A stretch of 64,000 nucleotides of DNA from Actinomycetota bacterium (GCA_003162055.1 PMNA01000013.1:183064-247063); one strand, 5' to 3'. Counted from the stretch's first letter, positions 9,763 through 19,223 are shown. Numbers and translations: made by a program. Notes: generated by a model not told the origin, from the letters alone.

Positions 9763-11433
9763 ATGAGCGAGCGTTCCAGCGCGAGTAATCTCGGTCGCCT
9801 CTCGGAGATCGCGCAGGTCGCGGTACGTCACGGTTTCGGCTATCTGCTAGCCCGCCATCATCTGAGCGACCTCATTCCCGGGCGGCGAAAGTTGCGCCTC
9901 GAGGAGCCGGCCGTCTCGGAGCGCGGCCGCCACCTGCGCGCGATGCTCGAGGAGCTAGGGCCGACCTTCGTCAAGTTCGGTCAGCTGCTCTCGATGCGCC
10001 CCGACCTTCTCCCGCCTGACCTGATCACGGAGTTGCGCCCGCTACAAGACGATGTCCGGCCCTTCGCCTTCAAAGAGGTTCGCCGAGTTATCCAGGAGGA
10101 TTTCGATCAGTCGCTGGAGCGGCTCTTTCTGGAGTTCGACGAAGAGCCAGTCGCAGCCGCCTCGATCGGCCAGGTGCACAGGGCGGTGCTTCCGAACGGG
10201 CACGTGGTGGCGGTCAAGGTGCAGCGGCCGGGCGCTCCCGAGCAGATCGAATCCGATCTCAGCCTTCTCTACCAGGCCTCCCGCATTCTCAAGGAGCGGG
10301 TGCGGGCGCTCGACTTCATCGACACGCGAGCGGTGGTGGAAGAGTTCGCCCGCTCGATCCATCGCGAGCTCGACTATCACCAGGAGGGCCGAAACGCCGA
10401 CATGCTGCGGCGCCAGTTCGCCGCCGACCAACACGTTCGCGTGCCGCGCGTCTACTGGACTTACACCCGCCCGCGCGTGCTCACGCTCGAGTTCCTGGAG
10501 GGAACGGAGCTGGCCGATCTCGACAGCACCGAGCTCTCGCCCGAGGATCGCCGGACGCTGGCGACGAGGGTCGCCAAGACCTGGATGGAGATGATCTTCA
10601 AGCACGGCGCTTTCCACGGCGATCCGCATCCGGCCAACGTCCTGATGCTCTCGGGACCGGACGAGATCGGACTGGTCGATTTCGGGCTCGTCGGACGGTT
10701 GTCGGACGAGGACATGGGTCGGCTCACCCGCCTGTTCATCGATGCTGCGAGCGAGAACGTCGATGCAATGTCGCAGCGCATCTCCGACCTGGGCGTGCGC
10801 TGCCCGCCCGAGCACGAGCAGAAGTTTGCGCTCGAGATGCGGGAGTTTTATTACCGCTACTACGGGGCGAGCCTGGCCGAGATCGATCCCCTGCAGGTGA
10901 TCCGTGAGGTCTTCGCGATGATCTACTCGCTCAACCTGCACCTGCCCGAGCGCTTCCTTCTGCTCGATAAAGCGCTGGCGACGCTGGCTTCGGTCGGCGC
11001 CGAGCTGACGCCCGACTTCAACGTCTTCGAAGTCGCCAGGCCCTACGCCCGTAATCTCGTGCGCCAGCGCTTCAGCCCCGAGCGGGTGGCCAAGCGGGCC
11101 CGTCGCGACAGCATCGAGCTGGTGCGCGTCGGCCGCGAGCTTCCGCAACTCGCGCACAGCGTTCTCAGCCAGACCCGCGAGGGCCGGCTCGAGATCGGCT
11201 TCGTGCACAAGGGGCTGGAGGACGTGACGCACCAGTTTTCCGTCGCCCTGAACCGGCTCGTGATCGCCTTCGTGGTCATGGGCGGGCTGATCGGCTCGAG
11301 CCTGATCGGCATCTTCGCCCACAAGGGCCCGCATTTCCTTGGCGTGAACGACGTCTCGGTAGCGGGCTTTGCGCTCTCGGGCGTGCTCGGTCTCTGGCTG
11401 CTCTGGGGCGTGATTCGCTCCGGCCGGTTGTAG
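9763..11433 (+). CDS. ABC1/UbiB-family atypical kinase
   Basis: 'LGPTFVKFGQLLSMRPDLLPP', 'PVAAASIGQVHRAVLPNGHVVAVKVQRPG', 'FHGDPHPANVLM', 'LVDFGLVGRL'. Confidence 0.94.
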   Translation: MSERSSASNLGRLSEIAQVAVRHGFGYLLARHHLSDLIPGRRKLRLEEPAVSERGRHLRAMLEELGPTFVKFGQLLSMRPDLLPPDLITELRPLQDDVRPFAFKEVRRVIQEDFDQSLERLFLEFDEEPVAAASIGQVHRAVLPNGHVVAVKVQRPGAPEQIESDLSLLYQASRILKERVRALDFIDTRAVVEEFARSIHRELDYHQEGRNADMLRRQFAADQHVRVPRVYWTYTRPRVLTLEFLEGTELADLDSTELSPEDRRTLATRVAKTWMEMIFKHGAFHGDPHPANVLMLSGPDEIGLVDFGLVGRLSDEDMGRLTRLFIDAASENVDAMSQRISDLGVRCPPEHEQKFALEMREFYYRYYGASLAEIDPLQVIREVFAMIYSLNLHLPERFLLLDKALATLASVGAELTPDFNVFEVARPYARNLVRQRFSPERVAKRARRDSIELVRVGRELPQLAHSVLSQTREGRLEIGFVHKGLEDVTHQFSVALNRLVIAFVVMGGLIGSSLIGIFAHKGPHFLGVNDVSVAGFALSGVLGLWLLWGVIRSGRL

Positions 11434-11556
11434 CGCGGAAGGCTTGAGCGGTCGCGGCCGGTCTGGACGGTTGAGGAAAGTCGGTCACGATTTAGCCGCA
11501 AATCGGCCCCAAAAGGACACTATTCGAGAGCTCGCCCAACTGTTAGTTTCGTTCGC

Positions 11557-11967
11557 ATGAGCGCAGCCGTCCTTCTCGCCGAGCCCGAGCCCCAGTTTCG
11601 CGACCTGCTCGAGCACCAGCTCTCGGTGGCGGGATTCGCGGTGGTCGGGGCCGGTGCCGGCGCCGAGGCGCTGACCCTGGCCGAGCAGGCCGCGCCCGAT
11701 CTCGTCCTGGTCGGGAACGAGCTGCCCGACGCCTCCGCGGCGGAGCTTTGCAGGCGCCTGCGAGAGGGCGAGCCGGGCAGGAGTTGGAACCGCGCGGTGC
11801 CGGTGATCGTGCTCGGCGGCGCCGAGTCCGACGCGGTCGAGCGCGTTCAGGCCTTCGAGCGCGGCTGCGACGACTACCTCACCCAGCCCTTTCACCACCA
11901 GGAGCTGGTGGGATCAATTGCACATTTCTCCGAATCGCCAATTGCACGCAGGAGCAGGGATATTTAG
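11557..11967 (+). pseudogene. Response-regulator receiver gene, truncated at the accessory-region boundary
   Basis: Receiver-like up to 'FERGCDDYLTQPFHHQELV', then unrelated 'GSIAHFSESPIARRSRDI*'. Homology stops at about 11,910. Confidence 0.7.
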
Positions 11968-12085
11968 TGAGGACGGCGATCTGCGGATTCGCCGAACACC
12001 CGCTAAACGGCGAAAAACCGGGCGAAATTCGCGAAATCGGAGGTCGAGCGGATGTCGTCAGGGTCTAAAGACTCCCAACCACGAA

Positions 12086-12116
12086 AAGAAGGCAGGGGCT
12101 AACTCCCTGCCTTCTT
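12086..12116. terminator. Strong hairpin terminator
   Basis: AAGAAGGCAGGG-(7 nt)-CCCTGCCTTCTT, a perfect 12-bp stem just downstream of the transposase stop. Confidence 0.8.
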
Positions 12117-12143
12117 CCTAGTTTTGTGAGCCTGCCGCGAGAG

Positions 12144-13724
12144 CTATGCCGCAGCGGCGAGAGCCACTGGTTCTTTCGCCCGCCGTCGCTGTTCGAGGGC
12201 GAGCGCTTGCACTAAGGCGAAAGTCATCGCGGTTTCGGTTTGAGCCTGTGCGAGCTTGCGAAACCAGCGCTTATTGCGGATGAGCGCAAAGCGGTTTGAG
12301 AGCGTTCCGTGTAAGCCCTCGTTGTGCCCAAACCGCGCATTGCCGTAAGCCTGAGAGTTCGGGTCATCGAAGGTAAGCGGGTTCCCGAAAGCCCAGTCTC
12401 GTTTGGCGACAAGTTCGCTGGGTGAACAGCGCGTGAAGTGATCGTCGGTTAGGCGCCAATCGCCAGAGCGAATAGAGATCGAGCCGCATTTAGGGCACTT
12501 ACCCTCAGAGCGGGCGATGGCATGGCCCTGGCCGTCGAGATATATGCGCTTGGCGACGCCCTTGCCACAGCAGCAGCGAATCTCGCGGTGGTGGTTCGCC
12601 TGCCAGGTCGGGTAGCCGTCGATCGGCAGCCAAGTGTGGCGGGAGTGCTCGGCACGCTTTTTACTGATCTCGCGGTCTGCGTGGCTTGTGAAGTGGATGT
12701 TCTCGACGATGCCCAAAGACCTGACCGCTGCGCGTAGCTCGGGCTTCTGAAACGCTCCATCCGCCGTAAGCACTCGGAGTTGGTTGCGCAAGTACGGCGC
12801 CGCTTCGCGAGCGAACTCACCTTGGAGAAGCTCGAGTGCCGTGTCCTTTTCGGACGCATTGAGCGGTACGAGCCGCCAAGCGATCGGAACGCCGCTCGAG
12901 GAGGAGACCATCACCAAGTTCCAGCCATGCCCGCACTTATCGGGCCCGGCGCTAGTAGGGACGAACCCGCCATCAGGGCAGGTGATCTTCTGACGGTGCC
13001 CAAATATCTTCTGGTAGCGCTCTCCATCGATTACCTCAACGGATCCGAAGTCTTTGCTCTTCTCCTTGCTCTTTCGCTCAGCGTGATAGTGGGTGAGCAC
13101 AGATGAACCATCAAGGTTGAGAAGCCGCGCCTCTTCCTGAAGCTCGGGGGTTTTGAGATGCTCGGCGCGTAGCCGGCGCTCGATCTCCATCCAAATCTCA
13201 GCGCGCCTCTCATCCGAGAAGCGTTGTTTGTGCCGGGTAATGGTCGACTGGGAAGGAACGCCATCGAGGCGGCGCAACGTCTTGACCTTATAAGGCTGGC
13301 TTTGAGCGATCCTTGGTTTATCGAACCCGAGAGTCTTTCGCGGCTCAGCGTCGTCGCCGGCTAGGGTGGCGCGGGTTTTCTTATAGGTCGTGTGCCCGCA
13401 GGCGCGACCGAAGAGCAAGACGAGTTCCAGTTCCTCAGACGTGTAAGCGAACTTGATGCCGCGCTTGGAGCGCTCGGCGTCTATCTCCTCGCAGACCGGA
13501 AGCATGACCTCGCGCCACGCGTCGGTATCGCGGACGAGGAGTGCGTGGTCGGCCTCGGAAAGACCGGCGAGTTCAGGACGCTTCTTAGCCCAGGGCACGT
13601 CACCCGGCCGCGGCTTGGGAAGATTGCCGCTCCAGCGGAGCCGGCGTATCGGGATAGGCTCTTCCTTCGACTTGCCCATGCCGCGACTCTGGCTCGATTT
13701 CGATGTGTCATGGCCTTTACTCAC
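12144..13724 (-). mobile_element. DDE-type transposase ORF with Zn ribbon
   Basis: 526 aa; 'LLNLDGSSVLTHYH', 'VLTADGAFQKPELRAAVRSLGI', 'CCCGKGV...GKCPKCGS', 'RFGHNEGLHGTLSNRFAL'. Element ends not identified. Confidence 0.7.
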
Positions 13725-13909
13725 CCCCGTAAGGTGTCGTCGGACCCCTCATGTGGGGGGTCCACGAGGTCCGAGGAGATCATCAATCACTCGGTTGAGG
13801 GTCAGAACAGAAGGTTTCCGCTTGCACGAGCCGACGATGAAGCCTCGCGAATGCGAGCTTCACGAAAAGCCTGGGATGTTGTCCGCCGTTGTACCTACAG
13901 TTGGCCAGC

Positions 13910-14356
13910 ATGCCGACCATCGAACTCTCCGACCACGTCCGTAAAACAGTCGAGAGAGAGCGGAAGGTCGTCGTAGGCCGCCTCGCTGCTCTTCAGGGGC
14001 AATCGCGTCGCCTTCACGAATTAGTCGCTCTGATCGATGGCGACCTTCAGGAGACAGCCCGTCTGATTCGCAACATAGACGAGATGCTCGGTCTTGCTCC
14101 CCAGCTCTCCCTCGAGTCTTTCCACGGCGAGCTGCGAGGCAAGAAGCTACAAGAGATAGCTATAGAGGTGCTCCGGCAGCGTCGCGGGACGGAGGCAGTC
14201 GTTCACTACAAAGAATGGTTTGACCTCCTAATTGAGGCCGGCCTTCGCATCGCAGGCCGAGACCCTCTCGCGACTTTCCTAACTCAGATCAGCCGTGCGC
14301 CGACCGTCGAATCAGTAAGGCCGCGGTCGGGTCTATACAAGCTGAGAGTCGCCTAG
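13910..14356 (+). CDS. Hypothetical protein: coiled coil plus C-terminal winged-helix (HARE-HTH-like) region
   Basis: ATG at 13910 ('MPTIELSDHVRKTVERERK'); C-terminus 'LQEIAIEVLRQRRGTEAVVHYKEWFDLLIEAGLRIAGRDPLATFLTQISR' reads like a HARE-HTH helix pattern. Confidence 0.65.
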   Translation: MPTIELSDHVRKTVERERKVVVGRLAALQGQSRRLHELVALIDGDLQETARLIRNIDEMLGLAPQLSLESFHGELRGKKLQEIAIEVLRQRRGTEAVVHYKEWFDLLIEAGLRIAGRDPLATFLTQISRAPTVESVRPRSGLYKLRVA

Positions 14357-14398
14357 ATACGCGAGACACGCTGCTCCGTCCGGGCGTCGTGCTACGAC

Positions 14399-14436
14399 TG
14401 CCGTACCTACATACACGTACATTCGCAGGTACGGCA
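14399..14436. promoter_or_regulatory. Inverted repeat upstream of the CBASS operon
   Basis: TGCCGTACCT-(18 nt)-AGGTACGGCA, perfect 10-bp arms, 44 bp upstream of the CD-NTase ATG. Confidence 0.55.
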
Positions 14437-14479
14437 CCTCGACTGACTTCGCCGTACTACTTGCGCAAGGAGAAGTCAC

Positions 14480-15463
14480 ATGGATATCAACGCCGCCTTC
14501 GACAAGCTCCAGCAAAACGTCAACGCCTCACCGGAGGCTGTTACGGAGGCGCGTCGCAGGCGCGACCTCTTTCGCGGCACGTTCGGTAGCGAAGACGATG
14601 TCGAGGAGACCGTTCCATCGGGATCCTTCGCACGAGGGAGCCAAAACGACCCTATTAACGACGTCGACATCATCGTCGTCTATGACGAGACTGAACACGA
14701 AGGATGGGGCACGCCAGGGCCGTCCGCGGAAGAGGCCCTCACCCATGTCCAGGATCGGGTAAAAGCGCTACTCGGCGTGTCCGAGGGTAGCGTCTCCAAA
14801 GAAGTGCGCCTGACCCGCGTTCAGAACCATTCCGTGAAATGCTGGCTTGACGACCCGGATGCAAAGCTGGCATTCACGGTCGATGTAACACCCGCCCTGC
14901 GTGTCGACGAAGAGACGCTCCTCATCCCGGAGAAGAATTCGAGCTGTTGGATCCAGACCGCTCCGGAGCACCTGAATCGCGTCATCGCTGAACGCCACAC
15001 TGACTGGAACAAATTCGTCGGCCAAGTTCGTGTCGTGAAGCGCTGGGGCGCTGACCAGCAGACAGAAATGAAGTCGCTTCTACTGGAGGTGCTCGCCCTT
15101 CATCACCTACCCAAAGAAACACGCTCCAAGGCGTTGGCGCGCTTCTTTGCGGCGGGCGCGAGTGCCGTCCTCAGCCCAGTAGAAGATCCCGCCGGTCTCT
15201 GCGGTGAGATTCAGCCTGACCTCGACCGCGATGCGGCCGCCCGACACTTCACGAAGGCTTCCGAAGCGGCCTGGCGTGCTGTCGAGGCCGAAGATCGCGG
15301 AGAGACAGACCGCGCCGCATGTCTATGGCGCAGCATCTTCGGCGACATCTTTCCGGAGCCTCCCGGTGGATGCAGCAACGGAAACGGAGCGAAAGCGGTC
15401 GGAGGCGCTGCAGCTAGCGTCCACCGACGACCCATACGGGATGCTCCCCAAGGTGGGCAGTGA
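14480..15463 (+). CDS. CBASS CD-NTase (cGAS/DncV-like nucleotidyltransferase)
   Basis: Pol-beta NTase motifs 'VPSGSFARGSQNDPINDVDIIVVYD' (GS...DxD) and third-acid segment 'LAFTVDVTPAL'; first gene of a CBASS operon. Confidence 0.9.
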   Translation: MDINAAFDKLQQNVNASPEAVTEARRRRDLFRGTFGSEDDVEETVPSGSFARGSQNDPINDVDIIVVYDETEHEGWGTPGPSAEEALTHVQDRVKALLGVSEGSVSKEVRLTRVQNHSVKCWLDDPDAKLAFTVDVTPALRVDEETLLIPEKNSSCWIQTAPEHLNRVIAERHTDWNKFVGQVRVVKRWGADQQTEMKSLLLEVLALHHLPKETRSKALARFFAAGASAVLSPVEDPAGLCGEIQPDLDRDAAARHFTKASEAAWRAVEAEDRGETDRAACLWRSIFGDIFPEPPGGCSNGNGAKAVGGAAASVHRRPIRDAPQGGQ

Positions 15464-15972
15464 ACGATTGGCCTCGGCAGACATGGATCGAGGCCGAGCC
15501 GAAACGCGCGGATCGAGAGCGAGCGGCAATGGCCAGCCTTGCGCCAGATATGGAGTGGAGTGAAGTGTCGCCGGCTGGCGGCTGGGAAGGGTATGCGCCT
15601 CTCTGGCCAATCGCGCGAGCGAAACCACGAAAGCTCAAGGGGCTTGTCGAGGGGCGGAGACTGCGTTTATGCGTTCTCTACTCACAGGGCTTTCCGATGG
15701 CCCAACCGGTACTTTTCCCGCTCGATCCTGAGCCGCCCGTTGAGCGACGGACTGTCCACGATTGGCACCTGAACGGAGACGGAAGCCTTTGCCTACTCCG
15801 GACGGTCGATCTCTGGAACGGTCGTGAAACTGCAGCCGATCTGGTCGTGAAAGCGTCCGGATGGTTCATCGAGTACATGTTGATGGAGCGAGGGCTAATT
15901 GAGGCAATGACCGAGAACGGCATCCATTCAAATAAGTCCCTAGACGCTCTGATTAGGGGTCTCGACCTGTGA
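15460..15972 (+). CDS. E2-like (ubiquitin-conjugating-fold) protein, stand-alone Cap2 N-terminal equivalent
   Basis: 'VHDWHLNGDGSLCLLRTVDLWNGRETAADLVVKASGWFIEYML' has the H...GxLCL E2-like Cys motif; GTG start overlaps the CD-NTase stop (GTGA). Confidence 0.85.
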   Translation: MNDWPRQTWIEAEPKRADRERAAMASLAPDMEWSEVSPAGGWEGYAPLWPIARAKPRKLKGLVEGRRLRLCVLYSQGFPMAQPVLFPLDPEPPVERRTVHDWHLNGDGSLCLLRTVDLWNGRETAADLVVKASGWFIEYMLMERGLIEAMTENGIHSNKSLDALIRGLDL

Positions 15973-17249
15973 ACTACGATTACGCACTCCTACCGCGAGC
16001 CGTTGCGGATGCAATCTTGGCGTACGGTGGTTCGTGGGGACATCTCAATACGCGTTTCGACCCAGGCGAGGGTCTCATCGTCGTGACTGGCTACTCGAAG
16101 GGACAAAGTTCAGGGCGTTCCACAGTCCAGGTGCCTTGGCTGGATGATCACTACTCGAAGCCGGTCTCCGTATCGCCGTTCTCAGGTTATTGGTATCGAG
16201 CTGACCCTGAGCTACACGTCCTGGGTTATCAAGCACATCGCCGAGCGAGTGCTGTCACGCTCGATTTCTTTCGGGCAAACGTCAAGGGCTTTCGAAGCCC
16301 GCACCAGACGCTTGCGACGTTCGTGATCACCGTTTGCGAAGTGGAGGGCCAACCAGACTTCGCGGGCTGGGGAGTCACCGTGGACGGTGCAGCAAGGTTT
16401 TCCCTCGATGTCGTTGATGATGATCCCGATCTCTTTCTACCTCTCGGAGAAGCCTGGCCACGCGAAAAGTTGGCGAGCCCGCTAGTCACTGTTATAGGTG
16501 TCGGCAGTATCGGGAGCGCCGCTTGCGAGGCCCTCTCTGGTTATGCCATCCGGAATCTGGCGCTGGTGGACCCGGATCGACTCAAGGAACACAACTTCGC
16601 TCGGCACCGGGCTAATCCACGAGACATAGGACGGTACAAAGTCAACGCCGTCGCCAACGCGTTGCAAGAGCGCGATAAGCGATTAAAGGTCGAGCGCTAC
16701 CCGCTTGATGTTGTCCATGACGCGGACACTATGCGTCCACTGTTTCGACGAAGCTCATCCATCCTCGTGTGCTCGGACGGGGTTGAGTCTCGCCGAGTTG
16801 CCAATCACTTGGCATGCCGCGCCGGCACCCGTGTTGTCTTCGCGTGTGTCCTGGAAGACGGAGCCTTCGGAGAAGTGCTTCAGGTAAGACCCGGGGTAAC
16901 GGCGTGCCTTTTCTGCTCCAGAGAGCAACTCGTCGAGAAAGGAGCGATGGATCCAGAGCCGAGCCTCGATGCCGGATACACCACGGGCCAGCGCCACCTC
17001 CCAATGACGGCGGTTGGGGGCGACCTCGATTTTGTCGGGAAGTTCGCGGCTCGTGTTGCGGTTTCGGGCATTCTCGAGTCGCTCGGTTATTTAAAAGAGA
17101 AGCTGCCCGGAGACCAAGCCGTCATTGGCTTGCGCCCGCCTCTAGAAAAAGCAGAAGCGCCCTTCGACGTCGAGCACACGCTCATGGTCTCTTGGAACTC
17201 ACTCGGGCGTCCGAGCCCAGACTGTCCGAGCTGCGGAGGAGAGTCGTGA
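15969..17249 (+). CDS. E1-like ThiF/MoeB-fold adenylyltransferase, stand-alone Cap2 C-terminal equivalent
   Basis: 'VTVIGVGSIGSAACEALSGYAIRNLALVDPDRLKEHNFARH' nucleotide-binding segment; CxxC pairs 'CLFC' and 'CPSC'; ~170-aa N-terminal extension; GTGA overlap with the E2 gene. Confidence 0.88.
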   Translation: MNYDYALLPRAVADAILAYGGSWGHLNTRFDPGEGLIVVTGYSKGQSSGRSTVQVPWLDDHYSKPVSVSPFSGYWYRADPELHVLGYQAHRRASAVTLDFFRANVKGFRSPHQTLATFVITVCEVEGQPDFAGWGVTVDGAARFSLDVVDDDPDLFLPLGEAWPREKLASPLVTVIGVGSIGSAACEALSGYAIRNLALVDPDRLKEHNFARHRANPRDIGRYKVNAVANALQERDKRLKVERYPLDVVHDADTMRPLFRRSSSILVCSDGVESRRVANHLACRAGTRVVFACVLEDGAFGEVLQVRPGVTACLFCSREQLVEKGAMDPEPSLDAGYTTGQRHLPMTAVGGDLDFVGKFAARVAVSGILESLGYLKEKLPGDQAVIGLRPPLEKAEAPFDVEHTLMVSWNSLGRPSPDCPSCGGES

Positions 17250-17773
17250 CAGGGAAGGTACGGATCGCGTCTGGAGCGGTCGCAACTATTGCGGCCAAAG
17301 CCGCTGCGTCTTCGGACGGCTTCGAGACCGGGGGGATACTTCTGGGATTCGAGGCGAGTTGGCTTGGCGAGGTGCTAGTTCTCGAAGCTGGCGGTCCTGG
17401 CCCAAACGCAGAACGACGACGCGATTTCTTCTGTCGCGACCTCGGACACGCGCAACGCCTCGCGAACGATGCCTTCTTACGCACGACTGCACGATGGATA
17501 GGCGAGTGGCACACACATCCCTACGGCCCTCTCGCGCCCAGCCGCAAAGACCTCCGAACCTACCGGCGGTTCTTGCGAGACCCAGAACTCGGATTCAAGA
17601 GCTTCATCGCCGTTATAGTCGGATCGAACGACGGAGAATGGAAAAAGCCGCGCGCTGCCGCATGGCTAATCGGCTTGCGCCGGGTTCTTCCAGCCCTGCT
17701 TCTTCCGGGCCTTGACCGCCTCGACATTGTCTTGGAGAACTCGCCGATCGATGGGAGAGACGATGACCGCTGA
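17246..17773 (+). CDS. JAB/MPN metalloprotease (Cap3-like deconjugase)
   Basis: GTG at 17246 gives 'MTGKVRIASG...'; JAMM motif 'GEWHTHPYGPLAPSRKD' (HxHP...SxxD); GTGA overlap with the E1 gene. Confidence 0.9.
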   Translation: MTGKVRIASGAVATIAAKAAASSDGFETGGILLGFEASWLGEVLVLEAGGPGPNAERRRDFFCRDLGHAQRLANDAFLRTTARWIGEWHTHPYGPLAPSRKDLRTYRRFLRDPELGFKSFIAVIVGSNDGEWKKPRAAAWLIGLRRVLPALLLPGLDRLDIVLENSPIDGRDDDR

Positions 17774-19223
17774 ATACGGTCTTCCAAGCCCGAGCGGAGC
17801 GCTTATCGCCGGATATGACTACCAGCACCTCTTCACATGGCTTCAGGCGCTGGGGCTACTTCGGGAAGAGGAAGGCATAACGCGCATCGGGCTTGAAGTC
17901 GGCGGCCAACACAACGTCGACGATCTCGTTGTTCATCACAAGGAACCCCCGACTCTCTACTACCAGGTCAAGTTTGTAATGGCCCAAGGAGAACCTCTCA
18001 GCCACGAGTGGTTTACCGATTCGGGCGGAGCAACTAAAAGTCCGCTACAACGCTTTTACGAGAGCTTCGTCAAGCTCTCCGATGGTGACGTTCGCCCGGA
18101 GATGGCCTTGGAGACGAATCGCTGGCCGGTCGCCGGCGACCCGATACTGAGCTACGTGGATGGCCAGACGCACAAGTTAGTCCCGCGCCTCCCGCTAGCC
18201 GCGGCTGGCTCAGCCTCCGGGGCAGTACGGCGCGAGTGGGCGGAGCATCTAGGGATTGACGAGCCTGCGCTCTACGAGATGCTCGGGCATCTCGCCATCT
18301 GCGCCGGGCGAGGCTCGCTCGAAGATCTCCGCGAACGCTGCTGCTGGCGTATGTGCTCGGTTGGCCTGCTCGATGATCTGGATTCGGTCGATGTCGGCAT
18401 GGGCGAGATACGCCGCCTCATCCGCGAGGGTGTTCGCGCACTTGACGTCGAACGTCTGAGGGCGATCATCGCCAGTAAGCGACTTGAGCGGGGCGCTGCG
18501 CGTGCCACGCTTCTTGTCCAGCAGATAAAGAAAGATCCGTGGCCAGAACTCGCGACCGCCTCTGTCGACTGGGTTGATCTGTTCGAGGGAGATGCTCCCG
18601 AGGAGCGACGGCAGCTTCGCGACCCGAGTGGATGGAACGGCGTCCTTCGTTCTCAGCTACGTGAGGCTCGTGCGGAGATTGAACGCAGTGGCCTTCTCGA
18701 CGTTCTAGTCGTCGGGGCGATGCGACTGTCCACTGGCCTAGTCGTTGGTGCCGAGATGGCCAATGTCGCCGGGTTCTCAGTGGCGATTCGTCAAGGCGAT
18801 GAAGAGTGGTCGAGCACCGGAGAGAAGGGAAAGGCTGACCTCGAGGTAGAGAGCACTGAGGTCGGGGCGGGGCAAGAACTCGCTATCGGCATCAGTATCG
18901 CCACTGACCTAAGCGAGGACGTTCTTCCCTTCCTCGAAAACGAGGCTGCCACCGTTGGCCGGTTCGTGAACTTCCATCTCGCGTGCGGCGTCGGGCGAGA
19001 CGTAATCAGAGGGTCTGCGGAGGCTCGTGCGCTAGCTCAGTACCTGCTCGATGCAATTAGGAGCGCTAGCCGTGGATTCAACCGTGTCCACCTGTTCGTC
19101 GCCTGTCCACTGGGTCTAGCGCTTATGCTCGGCCACGTCTGGAATCGGATGCCCGAGACTCAGCTCTACGACGATCTCGGCTATGGGCGAGGATACGCGC
19201 CGACGTTCTTTTTGCACGGCTAG
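17763..19223 (+). CDS. CBASS effector, Cap4-like: N-terminal nuclease domain and C-terminal SAVED domain
   Basis: 'SGALIAGYDYQHLFTWLQAL...LEVGGQHNVDDLVVHH...YYQVKFV' (PD-(D/E)xK-like, QxK); C-terminal 'RVHLFVACPLGLALMLGHVWNRMPETQLYDD' is SAVED-like. Confidence 0.85.
   Translation: MTAEYGLPSPSGALIAGYDYQHLFTWLQALGLLREEEGITRIGLEVGGQHNVDDLVVHHKEPPTLYYQVKFVMAQGEPLSHEWFTDSGGATKSPLQRFYESFVKLSDGDVRPEMALETNRWPVAGDPILSYVDGQTHKLVPRLPLAAAGSASGAVRREWAEHLGIDEPALYEMLGHLAICAGRGSLEDLRERCCWRMCSVGLLDDLDSVDVGMGEIRRLIREGVRALDVERLRAIIASKRLERGAARATLLVQQIKKDPWPELATASVDWVDLFEGDAPEERRQLRDPSGWNGVLRSQLREARAEIERSGLLDVLVVGAMRLSTGLVVGAEMANVAGFSVAIRQGDEEWSSTGEKGKADLEVESTEVGAGQELAIGISIATDLSEDVLPFLENEAATVGRFVNFHLACGVGRDVIRGSAEARALAQYLLDAIRSASRGFNRVHLFVACPLGLALMLGHVWNRMPETQLYDDLGYGRGYAPTFFLHG

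Noticed and set aside
10042-11334. 430-aa minus-strand ORF
   Set aside because: Antisense to the UbiB-family kinase gene.
13741-13775. GGACCCC...GGGGTCC hairpin upstream of the transposase as the IS terminal repeat
   Set aside because: No matching inverted copy found on the other side of the transposase gene; left as an unassigned hairpin.
16814-17245. In-frame N-terminal extension of the JAB ORF
   Set aside because: Antisense-free but overlaps the E1-like gene in another frame; the GTG at 17246 with GTGA overlap is the better start.
15969-17249. Ordinary MoeB/ThiF molybdopterin or thiamin enzyme
   Set aside because: Overlapping genes on both sides (E2-like, JAB) and the CD-NTase/SAVED context argue for CBASS rather than cofactor biosynthesis.
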